From NCBI GenBank assembly GCA_004295045.1, contig SHND01000020.1, forward strand, positions 68,417 through 132,416: a stretch of 64,000 bases of DNA, given 5' to 3'. Shown in pieces: positions 37,801 through 44,804 of the stretch. The notes under the pieces are model-generated. The model was given only the letters and a program-made list of their open reading frames with translations, did no database searches and was not told the origin of the DNA. The DNA comes from Chloroflexota bacterium (GTDB taxonomy: Bacteria > Chloroflexota > Anaerolineae > UBA4142 > SHND01). A program made the position numbers and the translations under genes. The first letter of the stretch is position 1. Every line of letters begins with the position of its first letter.

Positions 37801-40800
37801 TATGAGCTCGGCATGATTGCTTCCGAACAAAAGCAATGGAGTGATGCGACAGTTTATTTTACGCAGGCGCGCCCTTTGTTTGCACAAACCGAACGCACCG
37901 ACTCGCTCGGCGCGTTGGATACGAACGCCGAATACGCCAGACGCGCCGAAATGGTTGTTTTGGCAGTTGCCGAAACAGCGCGCCGACGCGATGCTGGTGA
38001 GGCGAACGCGTGGCAGCAAGCGGCGCAGATGCAATTCGAACTGGCGCAAGCACACGGCGATTGGCACGTTCAAGCAGACGCATTGGAACAATTGGGACAA
38101 AGCGCCGCTGCGCAAGAACAATGGAACCAAGCAAGAAATTATTTCGCGCGCGCGGCAGAACAGTACGAACAACTCGAAGACAATACGCGGCTCGTGTCCA
38201 CGCAAGCCAAACTCAATCGCGCCGACAAGATTTCGGCGGCGCTGAACGATTTTGCGTTGGGCAATGCCGCAGCAGAACAAGCGCACTGGCAAGATGCGCT
38301 GACCCACTATGACGCCGCGCGTCAGGGCTATCTTGCGCTCGGGCTCGATGCGCGAGCGATTGACGCGCCAGAAGCGGCAGCATTCATGCAATTGGGTGAT
38401 GTGCAGTATGGCGAAGGGCAATGGGATGAAGCGGCGCGTGCCTATGAGCGCGGGCTCGACCTCACCACGGAAGATGCGGAGCGCGCCCCCCTGCTCTATC
38501 GCCTCGGTCGAACGGAAGCCGCGCAAGAAAAATATGTGGATGCCATCGCGTATTATGAGCGCGCGAGCGTACGGTTGACGGATTCGCAAGTCGAATTGCG
38601 GGATCGCGTTTTGGCGCAGCTCGCATTCGCCCTGCAACAAGAAGGGAAACGCGCACGCGCGGCAGGCGAATGGGAACAAGCAGAAGCGGCGCTGACGCGC
38701 GCCCGCAAAATGGCGGAAGCGTCCGACAACTTTGATCAAGTCGCCGATCTGTGGTTCCGTCTTGGCAGCTTGTACGATGCACAAGCCAATCGCACAGACG
38801 CGCTCGACGCGTATCGGCGCGCGTACGAGTTCGATCGAAAAGACGGCAATGCGCTGCAGCAGCGCGAAATTTCAAAAGCGCTCGCGTATGATTTGTTACA
38901 GGTCGGACGCGCCGACCTCGCGCAAAATGCAAACGACCAAGCGCAAGCTCATTTGCATGAAGCATTGTCGTTCACCACACAAGCGGAGTCACCTAATTTG
39001 ACCGGCGATGTTTTGGAAGCGTTGGGCGATGCCGCAGGCGCTCAGGGTGACGCGGAGCAGGCGATTGATTATTATGCGCGCGCAGGTGGAATGTTCGCCG
39101 CGCTTGAAGAGACGGAGCGCTGGCGCACGGTCTCGCAAAAACAAGCCCGGCACTTGAGGGTTGCGGGAGCGCAGCAGCTCGACGCGGACGAATTCGCAGA
39201 TGCAGAAAATTTGTACCGCCGCGCGTGGTTGTTGCAACAAGCGGGCAGCGATGCGACGCATGATGCAGAAACGCATTTCGGTCTGGCGCGCACGCTGTTA
39301 GCACAAGAACGCTTTGACGACGCCGTCGTAGAGTTTGATCAGGCAGACGCGTTGTTCAGTGAAGGCGCGCCCGAGCGCAAGCAACTTGAAGCGCTTCAAG
39401 CCGATGCTTTGGAGGGAAGCGGCGCGCAAGCCATGCGCGAACAACGCTGGGATGAGGCGCAGCTCGCGTTTACGCGCGCGGCGAGCGCGCGCGATGCCGC
39501 GAATGATCGAGCGCGCGCAGGGCTTGATTACCACCACTTGGCAGAAATCGCGGCGCGACAGAATCTTTTGGATGAGGCAGTCCAGGCGAACGAACAAGCG
39601 TTGGCGCGGCTCGACGCGTTTGAAACTGCCGAAATGCGGCGTCAGGTGCAGCAGCAGCAGGCGCAAATTCTTGCCGCAGTGGGCGAGACGGAGCAGCAAG
39701 CGGGCGAATGGGCGCGCGCGGACGATACTTTTCGCAAAGCGATGGCGATAGCGCAGGAGCAAGAGGATTTGCCGACCCTGGCGCGTTTGTACACGCTTGC
39801 CGGTTCACTCGCGGTTGCGCAAGCGGACTGGACAGACGCGCAGGCAGAATATCATCACGCGCTGGACGTCTATCAAGAGTTGAATCAACCCGCAGAGCAA
39901 GCTCAAGTCTGGACCCGTCTGGGCGAAATGTTCAGTCAAGCCAAGCAATATGATGACGCCTCGACTGCATTTCAAAACGCGCGCGCGCTACATCACGAGC
40001 TCGGCGATTCGTTGAGTGAAGGCGCAATGCTTTTGCGATTGGGCGACGTGCAAGGCGATCGCACGGATTGGGATGGTGCGATTGACCGGTATCAAGAGGC
40101 GCTGCATCTATTCAATGATAAACAAGTACACGGCGCCAAGCCCAAAGTGTATCGCGCAATCGAACATGCGGTGCGAAATGCCAAAGTAAAAGAAGCGGAC
40201 CGCGCCGCCGCGCTGGGCGATACACTGCTCGATGCGGGGGAATGGGCTAAAGCAGAGGCAGCGTATCAAGACGCGCACGCATTGTACGCCGAAGCGAACG
40301 AACCCTTTGCCGGCGCGCGGATGCATAATCAATTAGGCATAACGCTCGAAGCACAGATGCGGTGGGATGATTCGCTGGAGCATTATCGCGCTGCGCTCGC
40401 AGGGTTTGAGCAAATTGGAATCCCGGAAGCGCAAATCGGCGTGCTGGCGAACATTGGCGATGTGCAACAGCAGCGCAAATTGTGGAATAAATCCGAAGCG
40501 GCGTATCGCGAAGCGCTCGCGATAAATCAACAGGTGAATGATGTCGCGCGCGCGGGCGAACTGCACAATTCGCTCGGACTCGTCCGCGAGGCACAAGGCG
40601 ATTGGGAAGGCGCGTCCGAACATTACCAAGAAGCGATGCAGCAGTTCGCCCAAGCAACGTTGGACACGGCGGAAAATCAAGCTGCTACAAATCTGGCGCG
40701 CGTGCGGCGCAGCGCCAGGCAGCACGCAGAAGCAGAGTGCAAACGCGCGTTAGAGAATGCGCGCGCGGCGGGCGATATTGTACAAGTCGGTGAACTGTCC

Positions 40801-41364
40801 AATACGCTTGGCTTGATGGCGGCGGACGATCAAAAATGGGAAACAGCTTTAGAGTATTATCGAGAGTCAGTCGAAGCGTTTGAGCAGGTAGAGGCACAAG
40901 CCGAATTGGACCCGATTTGGCGGACTGCGCAAGGAACTGTGCTAAACAACATCGGCGATGCCTCACAGCAGCTTGGGGCGTGGAAGGACGCGGACAATGC
41001 ATTCTCACGAGCACTGGGATTTGCACGCGAGATCAGAGACCGCGAAAGCGAAGCCATTCTCTTGAGCAAACTCGCTCTCGCCGCGCAAGCACAAGCACAA
41101 CTGCCGCGCGCGCTCGATTTCAATATGCAGGCGTTGGATGCCTATCGCGCGTTGGGAAATTCTGCACCGCGCGCCGAGCTGTTGGAGCGTGTGGGGAATT
41201 TGCAAATCGAGCTCGGGCAACCTCACGCGGCAGAGACGACTTTTAGTGAAGCGCTTTATTTTGCGCGCGAGACCAAGGACGAGGAACTTGTCACGCGCTT
41301 GTTAGAACAAATCGGTACGCTCAACGAACCGCGCAATGGCAATGGCAAACAAGACAGTGTATGA
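31834..41364 (+). CDS. Giant TPR protein with DUF4062-like domain
   Basis: 3176 residues, unbroken, GAGG nine bases upstream of ATG. Residues 1-195: helical region of no known family. ~196-250: proline/acid-rich linker. ~253-400: a domain with LRILLATPDDVLAERAQLA, then ADIFIGVLWLQFG and ERDFGMALEQA, the pattern of DUF4062-type domains found in front of NACHT/TPR signalling proteins. ~440-3165: about 60 TPR units, each ~40 residues as in kinesin light chain, grouped in pairs with a period near 87 residues. There are no membrane segments, so it is likely a cytoplasmic scaffold or sensor. It overlaps gmhB by ATGA. The partner and trigger are unknown. Confidence 0.8.
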   Translation: MPALADLLDQFFFADAPGAQARTALQRAWDLASGSTWHSLYLQSLEDAQSEEFPHLSAYAGPQTARPSKQELENMLTADLGEAGASVYALDQNSGTFLTELARVLQAHRLLVIDQQNLFTDEYRQILLNLLDHAHIRFKNTVTGNEPEFSAALASVTGYDAILIASISAFLARAFNITLPTLPPYTQPVTPGAMDAVPPPTNETVPESSPEPTFQPEDLDELVPEAAVPTALALTETNENDELAPPEQTRPLPNQLRILLATPDDVLAERAQLAELIQELDAHARARFGLELTLVNPTPAALATVNSAVELADIFIGVLWLQFGATELETSAELNSFAGSERDFGMALEQASERNQGWLRTVIYRSVHPPRDLLHLDAIAYARVQQFFERASAYGNEDLVRVYNDTQELLADARARIEAWTYNYAGDIADALSESGKTAAVSGQATNALADFEQAIALYSELDRPESELALWSQVGTLQRNRGAHEKASNAFNASLRLATQLEDDQAAAAALYQIGLLNADAGDWRAAVQSYRQARAHLTPNSPSYRNIVADEINALTRLGDAERDANEHQQASDAYHDALALTQEIDDAPHSIALYQKLGVLAAERGEWQAAIEQNQNAIALVNASILPETRRALFEAQADSYAHLAAAAHEAGDREATAQALDGALQANGQSETQGASRVEWLAALGALATKSDFPEYALQAYQRALDQLGTPYDVAQRHSLLEKQANAYQRLGDARFQSQDNEAAENAYHNALAIYQELDRREEQGIVLTQLGAVSAAQGRWQETNAYLADALPRLDAPSAQIVRRRALHAQALALTQIGDAYYDAGEWQPAETAYIHARGNLEQLGDNAQTSDVLIRLGKVAAAQAHWQAALGFYQQARTRLTLPDDKATRATILHAEADALRKMGDETFDAGEYAQAQATYRQQLDLAQQLQNGKIEADAYQQLGRVAASQAQWDDAIDLYDQALARLPAENDAARQSIQRDQLTAYIKLGERERAAQQFSQTEMAYRSALTLAQTLNEREREADLLNTLGLVAIEQEHWDEALVNLRRALGIYNLMPSAPEKPKVIWNIGRAQRGQKRAQLTAAMALAATARAANEWDQAVPELDASLQLARDLGDAHAEGIVLAELGDAASTQKNWDHALNLYNDALVKLTAPDDLERRTQIQFAIVNALRQRSAQRRDAQQWSEADADLSVALGVANELDDSSLQGEIVYESGLVAAGQARWNDAINLYASASERFDETSEQRAAVENAQAEAYLQLGNGERAAQNWQEAKTAYTSALTRQRERGDHAAQAVSLAALGDVAAHQGEWSDAVEYFTQARALTAETAPDRAASIDGELARATLALKHEQQIALEARGDAQRTALDFARAGDFYAQALTLANELQDKSAEAELHAKLGFVATERNENETALEHYRAAAAAYDSPENAVQRVALLELQAQTLQEMGNRAGQDGRWNDALGYYQESIALLDAPAQTEQRNTSVRLAAITLQNIGDNARLEEDWQSSLDAYRRAAGLFGILGDADAQRGVWARQGEALATLARQARTQDAHPKSLELYHEAAEQFTAAQAIASLEALQRERIGAFLDAGNAFAHARAWNDATGAYQDGFALAQQFEDRAAQAELLYQLGQVQTNQAQHESALAYYQAALALPDDAVTEKLRGDIFQAQQLAFHTLGNAQRANGDFARAEENYKHALAAANKRQDRSGAGELYFILGMLAADTHAWDKALDNYSLAFDNLPADAEHRADVAAYQTYAFQEWGDAQRQAGQLDAAAGAYSSALDGADRLGDTERAGEILYRTGLVAAARGDWQGARDAYAQAQRRLPEDSETRVAINKDSAIATRAIQRHQLAAQLEHAQYAHQAQQWDDAATAYRDARRLTRELDDTAARRNVEQALIALFADKGSALRAQESWDQASDAYRESWLLAREYDFPEAAAARQGDLIALASAKTSFYRAAGELETARVSAQTKLELAKEFDDLNAQADALYELGMIASEQKQWSDATVYFTQARPLFAQTERTDSLGALDTNAEYARRAEMVVLAVAETARRRDAGEANAWQQAAQMQFELAQAHGDWHVQADALEQLGQSAAAQEQWNQARNYFARAAEQYEQLEDNTRLVSTQAKLNRADKISAALNDFALGNAAAEQAHWQDALTHYDAARQGYLALGLDARAIDAPEAAAFMQLGDVQYGEGQWDEAARAYERGLDLTTEDAERAPLLYRLGRTEAAQEKYVDAIAYYERASVRLTDSQVELRDRVLAQLAFALQQEGKRARAAGEWEQAEAALTRARKMAEASDNFDQVADLWFRLGSLYDAQANRTDALDAYRRAYEFDRKDGNALQQREISKALAYDLLQVGRADLAQNANDQAQAHLHEALSFTTQAESPNLTGDVLEALGDAAGAQGDAEQAIDYYARAGGMFAALEETERWRTVSQKQARHLRVAGAQQLDADEFADAENLYRRAWLLQQAGSDATHDAETHFGLARTLLAQERFDDAVVEFDQADALFSEGAPERKQLEALQADALEGSGAQAMREQRWDEAQLAFTRAASARDAANDRARAGLDYHHLAEIAARQNLLDEAVQANEQALARLDAFETAEMRRQVQQQQAQILAAVGETEQQAGEWARADDTFRKAMAIAQEQEDLPTLARLYTLAGSLAVAQADWTDAQAEYHHALDVYQELNQPAEQAQVWTRLGEMFSQAKQYDDASTAFQNARALHHELGDSLSEGAMLLRLGDVQGDRTDWDGAIDRYQEALHLFNDKQVHGAKPKVYRAIEHAVRNAKVKEADRAAALGDTLLDAGEWAKAEAAYQDAHALYAEANEPFAGARMHNQLGITLEAQMRWDDSLEHYRAALAGFEQIGIPEAQIGVLANIGDVQQQRKLWNKSEAAYREALAINQQVNDVARAGELHNSLGLVREAQGDWEGASEHYQEAMQQFAQATLDTAENQAATNLARVRRSARQHAEAECKRALENARAAGDIVQVGELSNTLGLMAADDQKWETALEYYRESVEAFEQVEAQAELDPIWRTAQGTVLNNIGDASQQLGAWKDADNAFSRALGFAREIRDRESEAILLSKLALAAQAQAQLPRALDFNMQALDAYRALGNSAPRAELLERVGNLQIELGQPHAAETTFSEALYFARETKDEELVTRLLEQIGTLNEPRNGNGKQDSV
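33150..41320 (+). repeat. TPR-encoding array with ~261-bp super-repeat
   Basis: Within the giant gene, successive units beginning 'G-D/E-x-x-x-x-x-x-x-W/Y' and, 40 residues on, 'LGxVAAxQxxW' recur. Hand counts at three consecutive units gave 87, 87 and 86 residues (about 261 bp), and one near the C-terminus gave 80. Each super-unit holds two TPRs plus a short basic/Gln-rich linker helix. The DNA repeats are well diverged, so this is not recent amplification. Confidence 0.7.
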
Positions 41365-41957
41365 GTAAACAACGCGCAATTTTTCTGGATCGCGATGGTG
41401 TGATCAATATCAACCGTGTAGATCATGTACGAACGTGGCAAGAGTTTGTGTTTGAAGAGGGTTCGCTGAAAGCATTGGCGCGTTTGGGCGCAACTGATTT
41501 TCGGATTTTCATCATAACCAATCAGGCGGCGATTGGGCGTGGACTGGTGGCGCGCGAAACAGTGGAGGAAATTCACGCGCGGATGATTCACGAGATCGAG
41601 CGCGTTGGCGGACGAATTGATCGCGTTTATTACTGTCCGCACAAACCCGAAGACAACTGCGATTGCCGCAAACCCTCCCCCGGAATGTTGTGGCGCGGAC
41701 GCGACGACTTTGAGCTTGATTTGGCGCATTCGTTCCTCATCGGCGATTGGATTGATGATGTGCGCGCGGCGCAGGGGGCGGGGGTGACGCCATTCTTGGT
41801 GCAAACGGGACGCGGCAAGCGCGCGGTGGAGGAAATGCGCGCGCGGGGCATGAATGTGCCAGCCGTGTTTGAAAATCTTGACGATGCGGTGACAGAAATT
41901 CTGCAAGGAGCGTACGCTCAAAATTCAGTTCGGCGGATGGAAAAAAAAGAGACGTGA
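41361..41957 (+). CDS. gmhB: D-glycero-D-manno-heptose-1,7-bisphosphate 7-phosphatase-like HAD enzyme
   Basis: 198 residues. HAD-IIIA motifs: AIFLDRDGVINI, IITNQAAIGRG, the zinc-binding cluster CPHKPEDNCDCRKP with its Cys/His set, and LIGDWIDDVRAAQGAG. This matches GmhB and the related histidinol/heptose phosphatases. It would dephosphorylate heptose 1,7-bisphosphate for ADP-/GDP-heptose, or a related sugar bisphosphate. No other heptose genes are in the window. The ATGA overlap couples it to the giant TPR gene. Its last codons (KET stop) lie within the terminator stem. Confidence 0.82.
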   Translation: MSKQRAIFLDRDGVININRVDHVRTWQEFVFEEGSLKALARLGATDFRIFIITNQAAIGRGLVARETVEEIHARMIHEIERVGGRIDRVYYCPHKPEDNCDCRKPSPGMLWRGRDDFELDLAHSFLIGDWIDDVRAAQGAGVTPFLVQTGRGKRAVEEMRARGMNVPAVFENLDDAVTEILQGAYAQNSVRRMEKKET

Positions 41958-41980
41958 CCGCGACGGTCACGTCTCTTTTT
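41944..41980. terminator. Bidirectional intrinsic terminator containing both stop codons
   Basis: Perfect 16-bp inverted repeat (41944-41959 and 41965-41980) with a 5-nt loop. The A run and T run flank a GAGACGTGACC stem, so it works in both directions. The TGA of gmhB (41955-41957) and the TGA of the response regulator (41967-41969) both lie in the stem, which gives both proteins the same last three residues, K-E-T. Confidence 0.95.
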
Positions 41981-42335
41981 GTACGGTCTGCGCAACCAGC
42001 TCGCGCAGCGCCTTGACATTAAAGGGCTTGGGCAAATATCCGGCAACGCCAAGCTCGGCTGCCGTTTTCTTGACCTGTTCTTCGCCGCGCGCCGACACAA
42101 TGATGACCGGAATTGTGGCAAGGTCGCGGTCGCGCTGCAGACGCTTGAAAAAGTTAGGTCCGCTCAAGCCCGGCAGCACCCAATCGAGCACAATCAGGTC
42201 GGGGTGTTCGTGTTCGAGCAAGTTGTACGCGCTTTCGGCATCAGCCGCTTCGACGCACGTATATTGCTCTGCGAGCGCCATCCGCGTGAGTTGGCGCACC
42301 ATCGGGTCATCATCCACAATGAGAACTTTTTTCAT
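41967..42335 (-). CDS. Single-domain response regulator
   Basis: 122 residues, a CheY-like receiver only. Acidic pair DDD at 8-10, phospho-acceptor Asp in LIVLDWVLPG, Thr/Ser in IIVSARG and Lys in YLPKPFN are all present. No output domain; it would act through protein contacts. No histidine kinase is in the window. It overlaps rluD by ATGA and is the last gene of lspA-rluD-receiver, an unusual partner set for a receiver protein. Confidence 0.92.
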   Translation of the reverse strand: MKKVLIVDDDPMVRQLTRMALAEQYTCVEAADAESAYNLLEHEHPDLIVLDWVLPGLSGPNFFKRLQRDRDLATIPVIIVSARGEEQVKKTAAELGVAGYLPKPFNVKALRELVAQTVQKET

Positions 42336-43255
42336 AGTGCTCCAATAGCAATGCCAATTTGATCGAGTGCATTTTCCAAATCAGCGGGCAGCGGCGCCGT
42401 GAGTGTCATTTCGTGATGTGAAAGGGGATGCTTGAACGTGATACGCCAGGCGTGCAAAAATTGGCGCACCAGCCCCAGATCATTTCTCTTTTTCCCATAA
42501 ACCGAATCCGCCACCACCGGGTGTTTTAGAAATGCGAGATGCACGCGGATTTGATGTGTGCGCCCTGTTTCCGGTTCGACCCGTAACAAGGTGTATTTCT
42601 CTGCCTGCGCAAGCACATGAAACACAGTGACCGCCTCGCGCGCGTGCGGCATAGTCGCAATCGCAATCTTTTTGCGGTCATGTGGATCGCGCGAAAGCGG
42701 CGCCTCAATTTTTCCGCGCGGTGTTTTGACAATGCCGTTCACCAGAGCGAGATACACTTTGTGAATTTCGCGCGCCGCAAATTGACGTTGTAACTCGTGC
42801 AATGCCAAGTCATTTTTGGCAATGAGCATCACGCCGCTCGTGTCGCGGTCGAGACGATGAACAATGCCGGGGCGTTCCGCGTTGCCTGTTACCGTATCGG
42901 GTGCGTGACTCAAGACTGCATTCACCAATGTGCCTGACGCGTGTCCAGCCGCCGGATGCACAACCATGCCCGCCGCTTTATTGATCGCAAGCAGCGCGTC
43001 ATCTTCGTACAAAACGTCAAGCGGAATTTCTTCCGCGCGCACCGTCATTGACGCGGGCGGCGGAATTTCGAGCGTGATCGTATCCCCCGCTTTCACCGCG
43101 TAATTCGATTTGCGCGGGGCATCGTTCACACGAATATTTCCATCCGCGATGAGCGTTTGCAAAAACGAGCGCGACAAATCGGGACGCTGCGCGTTGAGAA
43201 ATTTGTCGAGGCGCGTTCCCTGCGCTTCCGGCGCGATGCGAAACGTTTCAGACAT
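42332..43255 (-). CDS. rluD: RluA-family 23S rRNA pseudouridine synthase
   Basis: 307 residues from ATG 43255 (MSETFRI); the longer frame would run into lspA. N-terminal S4 RNA-binding domain (RLDKFLNAQRPDLSRSFLQ), then the catalytic domain with HRLDRDTSGVMLIAKN (catalytic Asp) and GRTHQIRVHLAFLKHPV. This is the RluD/RluC class with S4 domain, modifying 23S rRNA helix 69 in the RluD case. It lies 34 bp downstream of lspA, an arrangement common in many bacteria. Confidence 0.93.
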   Translation of the reverse strand: MSETFRIAPEAQGTRLDKFLNAQRPDLSRSFLQTLIADGNIRVNDAPRKSNYAVKAGDTITLEIPPPASMTVRAEEIPLDVLYEDDALLAINKAAGMVVHPAAGHASGTLVNAVLSHAPDTVTGNAERPGIVHRLDRDTSGVMLIAKNDLALHELQRQFAAREIHKVYLALVNGIVKTPRGKIEAPLSRDPHDRKKIAIATMPHAREAVTVFHVLAQAEKYTLLRVEPETGRTHQIRVHLAFLKHPVVADSVYGKKRNDLGLVRQFLHAWRITFKHPLSHHEMTLTAPLPADLENALDQIGIAIGAL

Positions 43256-43289
43256 CTTTGGATTGTGCGTGTGAAATTTCTTTGCAACG

Positions 43290-43922
43290 TTAACGCAAGA
43301 AATTTGCCGGGACAAAGACGCAGACAAAATAACCAACGATTGCCACAACGCCAAGCACGCCGATAAAGACGAGTCCAAGTTTCAAGGAGGAATCGGATTG
43401 CGACGTATTCGCGCCGGTCTCACCCGCTACCGCGCGTGACGAATCCTCACGCAGTGACCATAGCAGCATGATGACCACAGCCGTCGAGACGGCGGCATCC
43501 GCAACATTAAAGATCGGGAATGTCCCAACTTGGACGAAATCTACGACGTAACCGAGTCGCAGGCGATCTACCAAATTTCCAAACGCGCCGCCGATGATCA
43601 AGCCAACGCCAATACTCAAAAGCCAGCTGGGCGATTTTTGCGAGCGATAGAACCACACGACGATGGCGAGGATAAAAAACGGCGCAAGGGTGAACAAGAT
43701 GCTGGCTTCGGGAAAATATCCGCATGCCGTACCCGTGTTATAGCTGCCAATAATGCGAAGCCATCTCATTCCTGCAAAGGGCTGCCACGCATTGCCCATG
43801 CCAATTTGCTGCACGACAAGATATTTTGTGAATTGGTCCAGCACAAAGACGATGACCGCAACAATTGCAACGACGACGACGCCGGGTTTCAAGAGAGGTT
43901 TAGATGCGAGTTGTGTTTCCAT
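43290..43922 (-). CDS. lspA: Lipoprotein signal peptidase (signal peptidase II)
   Basis: 210 residues from ATG 43922. Four membrane segments. The active-site regions are SYNTGTACGYF (family N-T/x-G-A) and FNVADAAVS with catalytic Asp, plus GGAFGNLVDRL. It cleaves the signal peptide of diacylated prolipoproteins such as that encoded at 24307. A C-terminal extension of ~40 residues with an extra hydrophobic segment (LVFIGVLGVVAIVGYFV) is longer than usual for LspA. It is first in the lspA-rluD-receiver unit. Confidence 0.93.
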   Translation of the reverse strand: METQLASKPLLKPGVVVVAIVAVIVFVLDQFTKYLVVQQIGMGNAWQPFAGMRWLRIIGSYNTGTACGYFPEASILFTLAPFFILAIVVWFYRSQKSPSWLLSIGVGLIIGGAFGNLVDRLRLGYVVDFVQVGTFPIFNVADAAVSTAVVIMLLWSLREDSSRAVAGETGANTSQSDSSLKLGLVFIGVLGVVAIVGYFVCVFVPANFLR

Positions 43923-43975
43923 AAATGAGCAACATTTCCTTGCCCACAAATATATGTATTTGTTGTACAAAAGCA

Positions 43976-44004
43976 AAACGGGCGACCGACATAGTCACCC
44001 GTTT
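43976..44004 (-). terminator. Probable terminator after the DksA-type gene
   Basis: Minus strand: an 11-bp stem (AAACGGGTGAC with GTCGCCCGTTT, one G-U pair) with a 7-nt loop, followed by a T-rich stretch (TTTTGCTTTT). It lies about 110 bp after the DksA-type stop and before lspA. Confidence 0.65.
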
Positions 44005-44115
44005 CTTTATCTATTTTGGTACGCCTTGCCTAACAAGGCGATTCGTGAAACTCAACGAACGAGCTGGCGTCATGGCCAGATTCGTTTTTTATTCGATTGG
44101 TCGAGGTGATCTCTT

Positions 44116-44598
44116 TTACGCGGCGACGCGAGCGCAGTCAAGACAGGTAGTGGCGTATGGCAGCGCTTCCAAACGCGCGGGGTTGATCGCTTTGCCGCAC
44201 CGTTCACACATGCCATAGACGCCTTGTTCGATGCGGCGGACTGCCGCTTCGATTTGGGCGAGGAGTCTTTCGAGGTGTTTTTTCAGCGCCAAATTCTTGC
44301 CGACCTGCTCGAGCTCCATTCCATCATCGCCAATATCATTGCCCGACAACGAACGCTCTTGAGCCAAGAGCGCGTGTTTGGCAATTTCATTTTTCAGGCG
44401 CTGGATTTCGGCGAGAAGTGTTTGCAGAACCTGCTGGACGTTCTCCGCCATCGCACTGGCGGTCGCTTGAACCTCCTGCAGTTTAGGCGCGGCGAGTTCC
44501 AATTTTGCTTTGGTCTTGCGCGAAACTGCCCGCACCTTTTTTCGAACTCCTAGGGGGGACCCGCTGCGACGCTGCTGTGGTTCCTTTGAACTGCTCAT
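44116..44598 (-). CDS. DksA/TraR-type zinc-finger protein
   Basis: 160 residues from ATG 44598, with AAGGAGGT six bases upstream. A basic N-terminus (RKKVRAVSRKTKAKLE), a long coiled coil (~30-120), then the C4 zinc finger CERCGKAINPARLEALPYATTC..C at the C-terminus, ending LDCARVAA. DksA-type proteins insert a coiled coil into the RNA polymerase secondary channel. The acidic coiled-coil tip of DksA cannot be identified with confidence (GDDGMELE is a candidate). It is monocistronic, with a good promoter and its own terminator. Confidence 0.85.
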   Translation of the reverse strand: MSSSKEPQQRRSGSPLGVRKKVRAVSRKTKAKLELAAPKLQEVQATASAMAENVQQVLQTLLAEIQRLKNEIAKHALLAQERSLSGNDIGDDGMELEQVGKNLALKKHLERLLAQIEAAVRRIEQGVYGMCERCGKAINPARLEALPYATTCLDCARVAA

Positions 44599-44731
44599 CG
44601 TACCTCCTTCAATCACCAACTCATCACGAGATGGGTTGCGACAAACCACGTCACAGCGAAGACACTCGGATGAATTATTGATTGTTAGACGATGCCTGCA
44701 TGAAATAGTTCCCTATCTCAGCATGAGAGCT

Positions 44732-44760
44732 ATTCTACACCAAAACACTTGTTCTATCAA
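44732..44760 (-). promoter_or_regulatory. Sigma-A promoter for the DksA-type gene
   Basis: Minus strand TTGATA (44755-44760), 17 bp, TAGAAT (44732-44737). The leader is about 125 nt. Confidence 0.65.
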
Positions 44761-44804
44761 GCGGAACATTCGTTTTGCTGTGAATTATAGAACGAACCAA
44801 AGTA

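Noticed and set aside
37681..38784. 367-codon antisense frame inside the giant TPR gene
   Set aside because: Same cause: antisense shadow of regular TPR codons, with no start signals.
31834..41364. Giant gene as an assembly artefact of collapsed or expanded repeats
   Set aside because: Repeat units are strongly diverged at DNA level and the frame is intact throughout, so misassembly is not indicated.
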